Assembly (NCBI RefSeq): GCF_026151205.1
Contig: NC_087082.1
Location: 2,072,001 to 2,136,000 of the forward strand
Source of the DNA: Bolinopsis microptera
Lineage: Eukaryota > Ctenophora > Tentaculata > Lobata > Bolinopsidae
Reading direction: 5' to 3'
Length of the DNA stretch: 64,000 bases
Shown here: piece by piece, positions 28,701 through 42,400 of the stretch
How positions within the stretch are numbered: the first letter of the stretch is position 1
Layout: each line of letters opens with the position of its first letter
Made by a program: the position numbers and the translations under genes
Notes under the pieces: generated by a model
What the model was told of the DNA's origin: nothing
Databases searched by the model: none
What the model saw: the letters and a program-made list of their open reading frames with translations, nothing else

Positions 28701-31700
28701 TAATTGGTCCCCCCCCCCCCCTCCCAATAGCTCAACTAGTAAGTGGACGCCATGATATCAGTTTGTATTTGGCACGGTGCATAATAAAGATGCGGGGTGG
28801 CATGAATTTCAAACATCTACCGCACTCTCCTAACTCTAAACTCTAAACTCTAAACTTAACTCTAAACTGTGACTCACAGTAAGGCTTTATATGACTGGAG
28901 GTGGGTTCTTGAAACATAGAGGTGGGTTCTTGAAGCATAGTAATAATACGATAGTTTGTAGTAACAGAAACGTATGTTTTGAGCTCAGATGCATATGAAA
29001 TTATTTATTTAAATTTCTATATTAGTTAAAAAGATTGAATGATGGGATTTTAACAGACATTTGATGGGTTAGGTTCTGAAAATATGCGCCCTCCACCTAA
29101 TGACGAATAGGTGCAGACTTTCGGGGTGGAATCCAGCGGGCCCCTCTTTGTAATTGTCAGCCCAACTCGTTTTAACTTTTAGTTTTATCCCAAAATCTTA
29201 TTTCAGGCTTCTTCTCTTTCTAGTTGTTCTTGTCTAGGTATCAAAAATATTTATGACCTAAATTTAATATTACAATATTTATTTTTGACACTTCAGTGAC
29301 GACGAATTATGGCTTTATGAATGGCCACAGAGCCGACCATGTGATTCTCTGAGAAATCAATTAAACTCTCATATGAAATCATCAATAAGAATAAAACCAA
29401 ATGCAACGAAACTCTGGAAATCTGAGATGAAATCTTGTTTAAACTTAGCTTACAGTAAGAGAAAATTACAACAAATAAATTCATTACATCACCTTACAGT
29501 GTCTTAATTTGTATATTATCGGGTCCCATTATTTTGGGGTAATGATGTGCAAATCGATTATCAAGTTCAAACAATTAGGATTTAAATCTGTTAAAACAAA
29601 ATGTATCTCAGCGGCTCTTCTAATTAGAGGTCATTTTCTCGTGCATCTGCAAGTTTATTTTAAAAGGTCAGTGATCTGTGTATACGGTAAGTGTATGATG
29701 TCAATAATTCTTACCTGATAGCCGAATCTAGCTGATGAATGAAATTACGATAATTTGCAGTTAAGAAGTGAGTTTGGGAATTAGCCAAATGAATTTTCGC
29801 CAAAGAGAAAATGGCGATGACCGTATACCTGGACTCCCCCAAATTTTTACTAATCGACAAGATGCCCTCTGGGCAAGTACAATAAAATAGTTTTCGCGGG
29901 GGAGGTTTAGAAAACGATTTATGAAAATAGCCACGAAACTGTAGCAATGTGGATGCAATAAATCGACAGAAATTGACTATTCGGTCCACTGGGAGACTTT
30001 GGGGCCGAAAACTGATCCGGCCCCCAAAGAGGAGTCAGATCACGTCACCAATTAGTGACGTATAATTAGTGATGTGATCCATCTGTAGAATTTAATTGGC
30101 CCAGAAATAGGCTAGATACTGGGTAGAGTTCACATGTCAATTCTGTACAACATAGCTGTTCATTAAGAAGTAAACATGATCTGACTGCTCGACTCGTAGA
30201 TCACATAAGGGACGGGAGCTCTTGCTAAAGGGGGGTTCTCGTATCAAGGGATGTGAGACGTACGTGTCAAAGGCTTGCAAGGGGAGTGAGCCGATCTAGT
30301 GTTCTAGGTATAAATATTGGGTGATAGAAGGTAGTAGTATCGCATTTAATTCTATCAACAGTCATGCCTACCTTCTCCAAGTTCCTCAACGGTTTCAGAG
30401 GATGTAAACAGGTGCTTGATTCTGACGGATATATCTACAGCCGCAAGAAAAATGATGACACCGTCCTCTCCTCTGCTTGGCGTTGCCAGAAGAACAAATC
30501 CCTTAAATGTCCTGCCAAGTGCTATCTCGCTCTCACAGACAACAATCTTTCCCTTGGAAGTAAACCACACAACCACGATTCAGATCTGGCTACCCCACAG
30601 AGACTCGAACTCCTTACAACGCTCAAGAGGAAGGCTGCAGAACAACCCCTGTCGGCGACTCAGAACCTGATATCAGAAGTCCTTGCTGATGCTTCAACAG
30701 AAGTAAACCAGACGCTACCTAATATGGAATCCCTTGGAAAAGTCGTCCAACGAGCCAGAGCTTCTGCCTCCGGATCTGCCCAACATACCGAGTCGAAGAC
30801 TTCTCTTGAATTCGTTCTTCCTCCCAGCTGCACATCTACGAGAAGAGACGAACCATTTATCCTCTTTGATGGGAAGACTGACCGAGATGTGAGAATCATA
30901 ACATTTTATAACCAGCCAATACATTGTCTCAATTTAAAACATGTTCACTTCTTAATTTGTAGCTTCTGTGTGCAGAGTTGTCATATGAACTTTACCCCAG
31001 ATCTAGCCCATTTCTAGGTCAATTATATTCAATCCATGGATCACATCACTAATTATACGCCACAAGCTTCAAGCTTGCATGTTAATTACTTGATGACGTA
31101 TATGGTGGATCATATCACTTCGGCCCCAAAGTCTGGCAGCCATTCGGTCATAAACAGATGAAATTTCCTAAAATTGCCTAAAATTTCCTAAAATTAAATC
31201 GTTGATTTTATTTCTTTATCACTTTTCTTTTTTTAAACTTTTTTTTTGCACATTGGGCAGAAAGTTGGAGATTTAAATTTTGGGAGTATGTAGCTATAGT
31301 GATCGAGAACTGAAAAGAAAACTTTTTTTTGCACATTGGGCAGAAAGTTGGAGATTTAAATTTTGGGAGTATGTAGCTATAGTGATCGAGAACTGATATC
31401 GATCGTAAATACTAAAAATACTCTAGCACAATTGTAACTGCAATTTTACAGAGCTCTAAATGCTTAATGAATACACTTGCAGGTACCTCCCGTATTCACA
31501 CTGAGTGTTGAGTTTAGTCATTTTCCAATACGAGATTAGGGACGGGTTCTATAAACAAACAAACAAGCAAACATAAACAGATAAAAACAGTAACTGTAGC
31601 TATGTGGATGCAATAAATCGACAGAAATTCGGTCATAAACAGATAAAAACTGTAAAACAAATGAGTTGCTTCAAACACTGGTGACAGTGTTTAAATACAC

Positions 31701-34700
31701 GATCAATGTTGTTGTATTATTATCAATAACAGCGGTAGTTTATTTTCTATCACTCAGTAAAATAGCATATATCAGGACTAACAATTTAATATCAGAGAAA
31801 TCAACATCATTAACCAATTAACTAATTAATTAACTAATTATCCTTCGCAGGTATAGGAGCGATCTACGAGTCAGAGTGGCCGATGTTGGTGGTGGTACCG
31901 TCCAGTATGAAGTACGTATGGTTAGACGAGATACAGAGGTGGTTACCGCACCTCACCCCTGACGAAATACATCTTGTCAAGTGTGCGGAGGATGTTCCGT
32001 TAGTATATTCTTATTTAGTTTATAAATAGGTTTATTAGGAGGTTAATTAGTTTAATTTTTCAATTTTTAGTAAATTGTGTAATAAGTATTTGATATATTC
32101 TTAGCAAGAACTATAAGTCCCTAACTGAAGTTTTTACAATAAATGTCCCGTTTTTTCAGGGACTTAGTTCGGTGTAAGATCTCCATCGTTTCGTACGGAT
32201 TGTTCCAGTATAAACGGTTCTTCGGTCTCCTAGAGAATCTGGACATTACCTTTAAAGTTATTATCTGCGACGAGTCTCACTATCTCAAGGTACGTCAGTA
32301 GTAACCAGGTAACCAGTTACCAGGTAACGAGGTAACCAGGTAACCAGGTAAAGAGAACCTGGACATTACCTTTAAAGTTATTATCTGCGACGAGTCTCAC
32401 TATCTCAAGGTACGTCAGTAGTAGCCAGGTAAAGAGAACCTGGACATTACCTTTAAAGTTATTATCTGCGACGAGTCTCACTATCTCAAGGTACGTCAGT
32501 AGTAACCAGGTAACCAGGTAACCAGGTAACCAGGTAACCAGGTAACCAGGTGAAGAGAACCTGGACATTACCTTTAAAGTTATTATCTGCGACGAGTCTC
32601 ACTTTCTAAAGGTACGTCAGTATTTAAAAATAAACTTTATAATTAATAATATATTGACTTATTAGCTTGATAAATGATAGTTAATAGACACATATCATAC
32701 TGCTGAATAGTGATATCCCATCAACCCCCTCCTCTGTTATTAACGGTTACTCCGCAGAACTGGAAGAGTCTCCGCACGAAACACCTGGTAAAGTTACTAC
32801 AGGGCGCTAGAAGGAGGATACTCCTCACTGGTACACCTGCACTAGCTCGCCCTGAGGAGGTCATTACTTTAGTACATACTTTCAATATGTAAATATTTAA
32901 TACTTTCAACACTACTGTCTACTATATAACAAATAATTTGAGCTAGCAGAATGGTTTTCAGAGGGCATTAATGAAATTTACTATGAGCTGGTCCCAAGTC
33001 CATACGCCATTTTATTCTTTGTAATTTTCAATAACCCTGTCTAGTCATTGACTACTGATTTAGTACATGCTGTATAGAACCACATTTTAACCGTGCGTTA
33101 TGTGTGTGTTAACCGTGCGTTATGTGTCCATCGACAGATTACCGAGTTCCCTAGTATAATTATATAGTACGTTAGTTTAACTGAAGTGTTCCTGGATTCT
33201 TTTTGTTGCTGGCGGGGGAAATTAAATTGGGTTAAAGGGATTAAACCTAGAAATCAGACATTTTAGTTTAAGTTTTACCGAAGAGACGTCAGTTAAGAAC
33301 TTACTGCGTTACTTTAACAGTGCTTTAACACTGTTATCTCAATACTTAAACTGTTTGTTAATAACAGTTTAAGTTACAATTATCGAGGAAATTAGGTCGG
33401 AGAAAGTTATTTCTAGGTGAATTTTTAAGAGCGCTTATCGTCGTCGATCTGGAGTCATTTTACCGAACTTTAGTCATTGAGTAAATCAAGTTTTTATAGA
33501 AAAAAGCACCGCTCACACCACCATCCTGTGTATGGAAAGATTGATAAAATTTAGTTGGATAACGTGAGAACGGAGAAAAGAAGGAGAATATTGGGGCGTG
33601 GTTTAAAGAAAATACTTCTCATTCCTTGGTGAGTTGGTTGGGAAGACCTGAGGTGGAAAAAAACGTGTTAGCTATCACGTGGACTGCATGAGATTCCATT
33701 TATGGGGTCTATTACTATTTCTACTTAAGATGAATCAATACAAATTGAGATGAAATTAACCATGACTCACCGTATCACGTTTGGAAAAGCTAAAGTCTCG
33801 TGTTTTCTCCTTCTCTGGTCCCAGGTTTAGACTCGGTGCGGAGCCTGCATTCTAACGCTTTATCCTGCTCAATTGGAACAAAATAATAATTGTTATAAAT
33901 ATGATGATGGGTAAATATAAAAGTAAACTAGCAGTACGTTATGTATCAGAAGATCTAATTATGTTATATAGGATGCCGGAAATAAACAATACCAGAAAGT
34001 ATCACCCTGTCAACCACTTGTCCTACTAGTATACCCTGCGACCTGTACCTATTGCAACATTACATGTTGTAAGAATTGTAAACTTTTAAACTTTACCTGA
34101 CTTTCTACGTGGTTCTTACCATGAAACAGCTTATATACACGTCATAGTGTCAGATTCTTCCTTCCTTCTCAGTTGTTGACGTACTGGAAATGTTGGGAAT
34201 TTAAAATCAGGATGTGTGTAGGCATCTCCAATCATAAGCCCCGAGTCATACCAATTGTCCAATAACAAAGCGTCCTGGAATGGGAGTATCCATTAAATTG
34301 CAGTTGTATTGGGCTTTTAAATGGATATAAATCTGTTAATACGTATTCTTATAATTTCAATATGAATCAAGACGTCGGTTTATTCCCTGATCATATCACA
34401 AAAGGTGTATCTATCCGGGATTTGTATATGATATCTGAAAAAGCAAAAATTAACAGCTTATTCTGATTAATACAAGTCAGAAAATAAAACATGTTCCTAA
34501 CTCAGTCTATTTCAGTTGTACACCCAGATAAACAGCATTAAACCTGGTTACTTTGGCTCGTATACCAGATTCTGCGAGAAATATTGCCAAGGTAAATCTC
34601 ATATTTTACTATTCGAATCAACCGCTCCGTAAAATTTGAAATGACCATTTCGATCAATTTTGACCACTATGTGGTTTCCATTGGTTTGTAAGTTTTATAT

Positions 34701-36397
34701 TTGGTAAATATTTGGTCAATTTGTAATTAAACGGCATGGTGATGGATATTCAAATTTAATTGTGGCGAATTGTAGGGAACATGTCACCGCAGAGACTGCC
34801 AACTTTTTGTCCAATCAGATAGCTGTATTCTAGTCACGTGACACAAACTAACCAATCAGATCACGGCAGAGGCTGCCAACCTTTCGACCTCTCTTTATCT
34901 CAATCTTTATTACCCCCTGGTTTCGACCACACTATTGTTTTTAATTACTAAACAAATTCGGGATTTAACCATGAATTTAAGCCTATAATGCCCTAAACTT
35001 AACATCATTTACAAGAAAATTTAATTAACTTTATATAACTTCCCCACTAATAGAATTACCAATTGCAACTCTCTGATTGAACTTTTAGGACGTTACAACT
35101 ATAACAGACTGGGCCTAGACGGTATCTATACTCACTACTGGAATACCTAAACCTCAAATAATTTGTTTAACCAAAAATTAGGTTAACATAATGTTTAGTC
35201 TTCATAAGTTCTAGTTATTTGTTTTTGTCTTGCCCACGATTTCAATGAAAATTCAAAACATGCTCAAGCTATAATGCTGAATCTCTCTTTCAAAATTAGA
35301 ATTAATCAATTGACACAAGCTTACAAAAGAAACGAACCAACCAATCAGAGAGCTGTATTCTAGTCACGAGACACAAACTAACCAATCAGAGAGCTGTATT
35401 CTCATGACGGAACACAAACCTACCAATCGTAACACCTTGTCTCCCTAACACCTTGTCCCCTAACACCTTGTCTCCCTAACACCTTGTCTCCCTAACACCT
35501 TGTCTCCTTAACACCTTCTCTCCCTAACACCTTGTCTCCCTAACACCTTGTCTCCCTACTCCCTAACACCTTGTCCCCTAACACCTTGTCTCCCTAACAC
35601 CTTGTCCCCTAACACCTTGTCTCCCTAACACCTTGTCTCCCTAACACCTTGTCTCCTTAACACCTTGTCTCCCTAACACCTTGTCTCCCTACCACCTTGT
35701 CTCCCTAACACCTTGTCCCCTAACACCTTGTCTCCCTAACACCTTGTCCCCTAACACCTTGTCTCCCAGGACACTACAACTACAGACTAAAGCGGTTTGA
35801 CGTAAGCGGAGCGTCTAACCTGGAGGAACTACACCTTCTTCTCACTAATCACGTGATGATACGGCGACTGAAGAGTAAAGTTCTCACTCAACTACCTGCT
35901 AAACAGCGTCAGAAGATATCTTTTGATTTACCAGCTAGTGCTGTACGAGAGGTGGAGAAGGTGAAGTTGAGGTGCGTGGAATTAGAGTATTTATAGAGTT
36001 GGTCACTGAGGGGGTGGAATTAGAGTATTTATAGAGTTGGTCACTGAGGGGGTGGGGTTATTCTGTCTGACACCTGACAACAAGTACACTCCCCAGCCTT
36101 GCTGAACACATCCCCCGTGATAAATCACGCATTGGAATTTATGGAATAAAAAATCTTACCTTCCTAGTAGAAATCTTGATGATATTTTAATATCTAACAT
36201 CTTAGGAAGCTACTTAATTAAATATCTGAGATTTACTGTTACCCGCCAGGTTGGAGGAGGTGAAGGCTGGAGGGAATGATTATGAGGTGCGGAGTGCAGT
36301 GATGGAGTTGTATCACCAGACTGGACTGGCTAAGATACCAGCCTGTGTGGAGTACATCAAGGAGATGTTAAAACAGGTTTAGTTGGAGAGAGTTCCT

Positions 36398-36444
<47 letters not shown>

Positions 36445-39400
36445 TCTTATCTATAGTAGATAGTTGCTGCTCTGAATTAAAAGAGTCATGTTTGTAGCAA
36501 TACAAATTGTAAATAAAAAGAGCAAAAAGAGGAAATGACTCACTATAATTGCTCACCTCATAACAACTGATATCAGGGTAGCAAGTTCCTGGTGTTTGCC
36601 CACCACCTAGCAATGCTGGACGCTATAGAGAGGGAGCTGGTGGAGAGTAAGACGGATTATATTCGTATAGACGGGAGTGTTAGTTCTCTTCTGAGGCAGG
36701 AGTATGTCAGGAAGTTCCAGAGTGCGGAGAGTTGCAAGGTCGCTGTGCTCAGTATGTTATCTTTTACGTTAACAAGCCTGTCAATTTATTATTGAATTTG
36801 AATTATCACATGTTATTATTGGTTGATTGATAATAAATGTGCTGATTAATATTGCATTATGATATATGTACTCTAAAAGTGAAATATAAACTAATATTGA
36901 CCGCTATTAAGCCCTTTAAATGAGACTCCAAGTCACTGCATACTTTTACCAAATACTTTAGATACTTTAACCTGGTTTAGCAATCCTGATTCCTGGTAAA
37001 ACTGGTTTGGTTGGAATAGATAAGTGATAGCTTAAAAATTACCGCGATTAATTTACATAACACACTGTGAACAGTCACTGAGTCACTATATGACAGTACA
37101 TAATGTCATGCACTGTGAACTAGGCCACCCCGAGAATTAGTGATTACAATGCTGTTCTAATAGTTTACATAACGGTCTCACAACTCCATTAGTTACATAA
37201 CTCTGTTAGTTAGTACTGATTAGCGAACGTCATTCAGCTGGCGTTAGCATGTACTTTATAATAGTACAACAATTTCAACAAGTAAGTTATTTACGAGCCG
37301 CTCAACTTCTCACCAAAGTAAACGTGATGAACAAGCAATCAACAGCAAGTTTCAGCAAGCTATTGTTTAGTAAACAGCTTGAAGTTTAGTTGACGTAATT
37401 ATCACAAAATTGTGTATTAGCTCAAACGTCGAACTTTCAAGAATAAATACTAAAGTTGTGAAGTTCAAAAAAAGCCCTTTTATGAGTAAAAATTCGATCC
37501 GATTACACTTTACCTCACTTTACCTCACTTAACCTCACTTAACCTCACTTTACCTCACTTTACCTCACTTTACCTCACTTTACCTCACTTAACCTCACTT
37601 AACCTCAGGTATCCAAGCAGCTGGTGTAGGTTTAACACTTACAGCAGCCTCTCTGGTTGTGTTTTGTGAGCTTCATTGGTCTCCAGGAGTCCTACACCAG
37701 GCTGAGGACAGAGCACACAGGTACTTTGATCTAAGTTTAGCTTCGAACATACACCCCTCGTGGCCTCTAAATATGTACCTCATACATGACACACCCCTAC
37801 ATCAAGAAAGTTTTGAATTTCCTCGCAGGTCTTCTAAAACTTTCCTCTTCGGTACCAAATTTCTTCCAAAATCAGATTATCTGCCGCCTTTCTGGATGTG
37901 GGTGCACACCCGATCCTACCACGTGTAGGTCACAAGTCACAAGACCAATCTGAACTATCTCACCTGCACAGAGCTACCAGATCATCCTGTTATCTGATCA
38001 CATGACTTGATTACCAACTCTTGTTACCACCTCCTCACGTGGTTTATCTAGCAAACTATAACCTGCTTACCTGCAGATCAGATAGCAGAAGGGTATTTGA
38101 AACCGTTCAAGCTCACGTGATCTCTTGTTGTCTTGTTGAGAGACTCGTATTCTTATCAGCTGATCTGAGATTAATCCAATAGACTGGGACCACCAAATAA
38201 TTGCTCGCTTCTCCAAACAGACGAGCTAGCTTCGCAGTTCATCTTCTGATCTTATGAAGTTATGACGAATTTGAATTTTGTATAAGTACCCCGAATCTCT
38301 ATCTAGAAAAGTTATCAGTTTCTAACTTTCTGCAGTATACAACTTTAATTACCTGTTCCTTTATATAAATCATGATGTTCCAGCTATTTCTCGCTATTAC
38401 TACTCTGATATCCTCAACAACCTGCAATGAGATCAGTGAAACATTCGAGAGAGGGTTCGGGTTCAACCACCATTCTCTCAAGACCACTCCAACCAACACT
38501 AAAGTTCCTAAACATCTTCAAGATTTGATCAATAACCCTAACCCAAGATCTAACCGAATAGTCAGCACTAAAGCTACTTCAATGAAGATTTCTAAACATA
38601 AAATTAGTGTCTCCTACACCCTCTCTAAAGACAGTCACCGTCATGGTACTCTCAAAGACGTAGAACTAATAGTTTACCTGAAACCTTCCACTGAGATCTC
38701 GACTCTGAAGATAACAGTTTTGGGAACAGAGCAAAAGTTTAATGTCTCCTCACGATCAGGGGAACCTACAGCTCTGCCTCTGAAGATTAAAAACAAGCTT
38801 GTTGCCTCGCTACAAACCCTCGATATTGTGATCAGTGCTGAGCGGACTCTGCTGAATTCCCACGGTATAGAAGTTACTTCAACTCTGCAAATTAACAAGA
38901 TAATTAACCTCAAAGAGAAACCTCATCTCACCCTCCTTTACAAGAACCAGGAGATCCTTCAACCCTCAGCTAAGATCGCTAGAAGACACTTTCTCCAGAT
39001 GTTTGGTGAGACCCACCACTTGGAACGAAGATCCGCATCTCCCCACTGTAGAGTCCAGGACCTGATGGTAAACTTCAACAAGATCGGACTCAACTCTGTG
39101 GTGTACCCTCTGGACTTTAATGCTCACATCTGCTCGGGAGAGTGTCATATTGACCACGAGGAGACCCCAATGACCAACCACGCCCTCATTCAGAATATGT
39201 TGTATCAGAGCGGAGGGGAGGTACAGGGAGCTTCCTGTGTATCAGACCAAACTAAACCTCTAAGTGTTCTGATTGCTGTGGGACAACACTTCCATCTTAC
39301 TGTGTACGAAGACATGGTGGTCGAGTCTTGTAGCTGTAGATAATATCAATTTAATTATATTTCTAAAAGATATTTCAACTGTTTTAAGTTGATGATAACT

Positions 39401-42400
39401 GTGTGATGTTTTAATATCTTGATTTCAACTCTTAAACAATGTGCCTTTATTGCCTCAATTTCTATAAAGCTGAATATGAAAGAAAGATAAAACTTGGTAG
39501 GAATTAAAATTGATTGTCAAGAAAAAAATAATTAATTACCATACAAAATTTGTAACTGGGCACCCATATAATTACATGGAGTAAAGAATAGATTCCTCAT
39601 CTGAACTGAAAAAAACTAATAATTACCATGATTTGTAAATGTAGTATCCCATATTCACACTAATCTTTACAGGATTTCGCAAAAGAATGCTGTCAATGTT
39701 TACTATCTGATTGGTCTCGGTACCATTGACGAAACTCTTTGGAAAAAACTGAACAGAAAGGTACGTTTTCGGTTAGAAATGGGTTGGCTACCTTTGTTTA
39801 CCATGTTAATCGTTTAAAACATCGTAAACATGGCAAAGAAACAGAACAAGTTGGCTCCTATCAAGATACAACTAGTAAACACTTTTCCGCTCTTTTAGTA
39901 ATAATATTATAATTTGTTACTTGTAACCACCCACCATATCACTAGGTTGTTACTTGTAACCACCCACCATATCACTAGGTTGCTACTTGTAACCACCCAC
40001 CATATCACTAGGTTGCTACTTGTAACCACCCACCATATCACTAGGTTGCTACTTGTAACCACCCACCATATCACTAGGTTGCTACTTGTAACCACCCACC
40101 ATATCACTAGGTTGCTACTTGTAACTACCCACCATATCACTAGGTTGTTACTTGTAACTACCCACCATATCACTAGGTTGTTACTTGTAACCACCCACCA
40201 TATCACTAGGTTGTTACTTGTAACTACCCACCATATCACTAGGTTGCTACTTGTAACCACCCACCATATCACTAGGTTGTTACTTGTAACCACCCACCAT
40301 ATCACTAGGTTGTTACTTGTAACCACCCACCATATCACTAGGTTGCTACTTGTAACCACCCACCATATCACTAGGTTGCTACTTGTAACCACCCACCATA
40401 TCACTAGGTTGCTACTTGTAACCACCCACCATATCACTAGGTTGCTACTTGTAACCACCCACCATATCACTAGGTTGCTACTTGTAACCACCCACCATAT
40501 CACTAGGTTGCTACTTGTAACCACCCACCATATCACTAGGTTGCTACTTGTAACCACCCACCATATCACTAGGTTGCTACTTGTAACCACCCACCATATC
40601 ACTAGGTTGCTATTTGCAACCACCCACCATATCACTAGGTTGCTACTTGTAACCACCCACCATATCACTAGGTTGATGTAGTGGGTAAAACTCTTGAAGG
40701 ACAGGGAGGGGATATGAACACTAATGAAACTGATAATGATGATATAAAGTCTGTGTTAGCTGCCTGTACGGGAAACTCTCCTACAAAACGATCTCCTACT
40801 AAACGACATGGACAGGTATGTGTATTGTGTCCACATTCCCACTACATACTTTAACTTGCACAATTCCCACATGTTTCCTTGGGAACTTTTCCTTTCATTA
40901 GATGTTCCTTATTTGTATGCTACTAACATAATATGTTTCCCTCAGCAAGGTAAGAAGAACTCCCCAGTAAAGAAGCCCTCTTCCTCTCTCTCCTTCTGCC
41001 CGGGACAAACTAAACTGACCCCCTTTCTCAACATGTCTATAGATGAAGACTTTACTGATCCCCGTATCTCTGGCTCTTCTAAGTCGACTGTCTCCTCTAC
41101 TGTCTCCTCTACTGGCTCCTCTACTGGCTCCTCTACTGGCTCCTCTACTGGCTCCTCTACACATCTCAATAGCTCCAGGGTAGATGAGATTCTGAGTCAG
41201 GCTGAGATGAAGAGGGACAGGTTGCAGATGTCTAAATTCGAGAAGAATGCTAAGAAAAGGGGGAGAGGTAAAGAACGGAGTGAAGACGGGGTGAATAAGA
41301 GAGGAAGGGCTGGAGATAAGGGGCTCCTGCAGGTTGAGGCTTGTAGTTCTAGCAAATATTTTAAGAAAGGTGAAAAGGAGCGAACGGACGTGATTGACAT
41401 TGATTCTACCTCTGATGAAGAAACAGATTCAAATGTAGTCGGGTGTGTTATTAAAAAGAACTGTAGAACAGATTCTAAAGTATCACTTGTTCCACCAAAT
41501 AACTCTACTGCTGATATCAGACAGGAAACAAGGAATTTAGATCTGCCTCCGGTAATAGTTATAGACGAATCTTCTACGTCATCAAGCAAGGATCACCCTC
41601 AAACTCCCCCAGAAACATTACAGAGTAGCACTGAAGCAGCTGATGAAGACAGCCAGCCGACATCCTCCTCAGATTCTGGAATAGATCACACCCAAGAACA
41701 CTCTTCTGCAGTGGAAATGATCACGGAAGATGATGATGAGGACTGTTCAGACACAGACTTGTTCAGTGACAGACCCGTTGATACCCTGCAGTTTTCAGTT
41801 AGTGCACATACAGATAGGATATATTTCTACGATTACACTGGAATATACCTGGAAGTGAACTGTCTCCTGCAGGATCTGCTGGACGATACTTCTCTCCCTG
41901 AGCTCCTCACCAACAATCCTCACCACAAGGAAGCTGCGCAGGAGTTCGCCCGACACTGGTCAGGGATCAGCAAGGCTACCCAGACTCGACTACATAACAA
42001 GATCATGTCTGATTTGGATGAGGAGCTCAAGAAGGTTTTTGAGAATCGAGCTTTTTCTACCACCAGGAATTTTAAAGGTCCCAAAACAGCTGTTGACAGC
42101 GAAGAGACAGCGGAACATTCGGTGAAGCTGAGGAAACTGAATGTTGGGAAGAAGAGGGTTGAGATTGAGCAGCGATTCTCGGAGTTGGGTGACCCGTTGT
42201 GTTTAAGCTGTGAGTCTGTGGTAGTAAGACTGAAGTCTAGAACCTCAGTGAGTTGCGTTACCAGGGTAACCTCCTCCACCAACTCGGAACTCTCGAAGCT
42301 TCCATTTCAGGGGAGATTCTGCTCGCTGGACTGTTCACAGCGGTACTAATATAGTTTAATTTATTTGCTTTATTACGTGAAATTCGATTTATTTACTTTT

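Noticed and set aside
32317-32568. Minus-strand frame with repeated LVADNNFKG
   Set aside because: It is the reverse strand of the duplicated ZRANB3 exon end and octamer arrays.
37659-37928. Extension of ZRANB3 exon 10 past 37720
   Set aside because: The conserved QAEDRAHR is completed by the donor at 37720 and the exon at 39673; the read-through has no similarity to SNF2 proteins.
39907-40681. Two long open frames on opposite strands over the 33-bp array
   Set aside because: They are produced by the repeat length being a multiple of three; composition is purely repetitive and the real ZRANB3 exon starts only at 40672.
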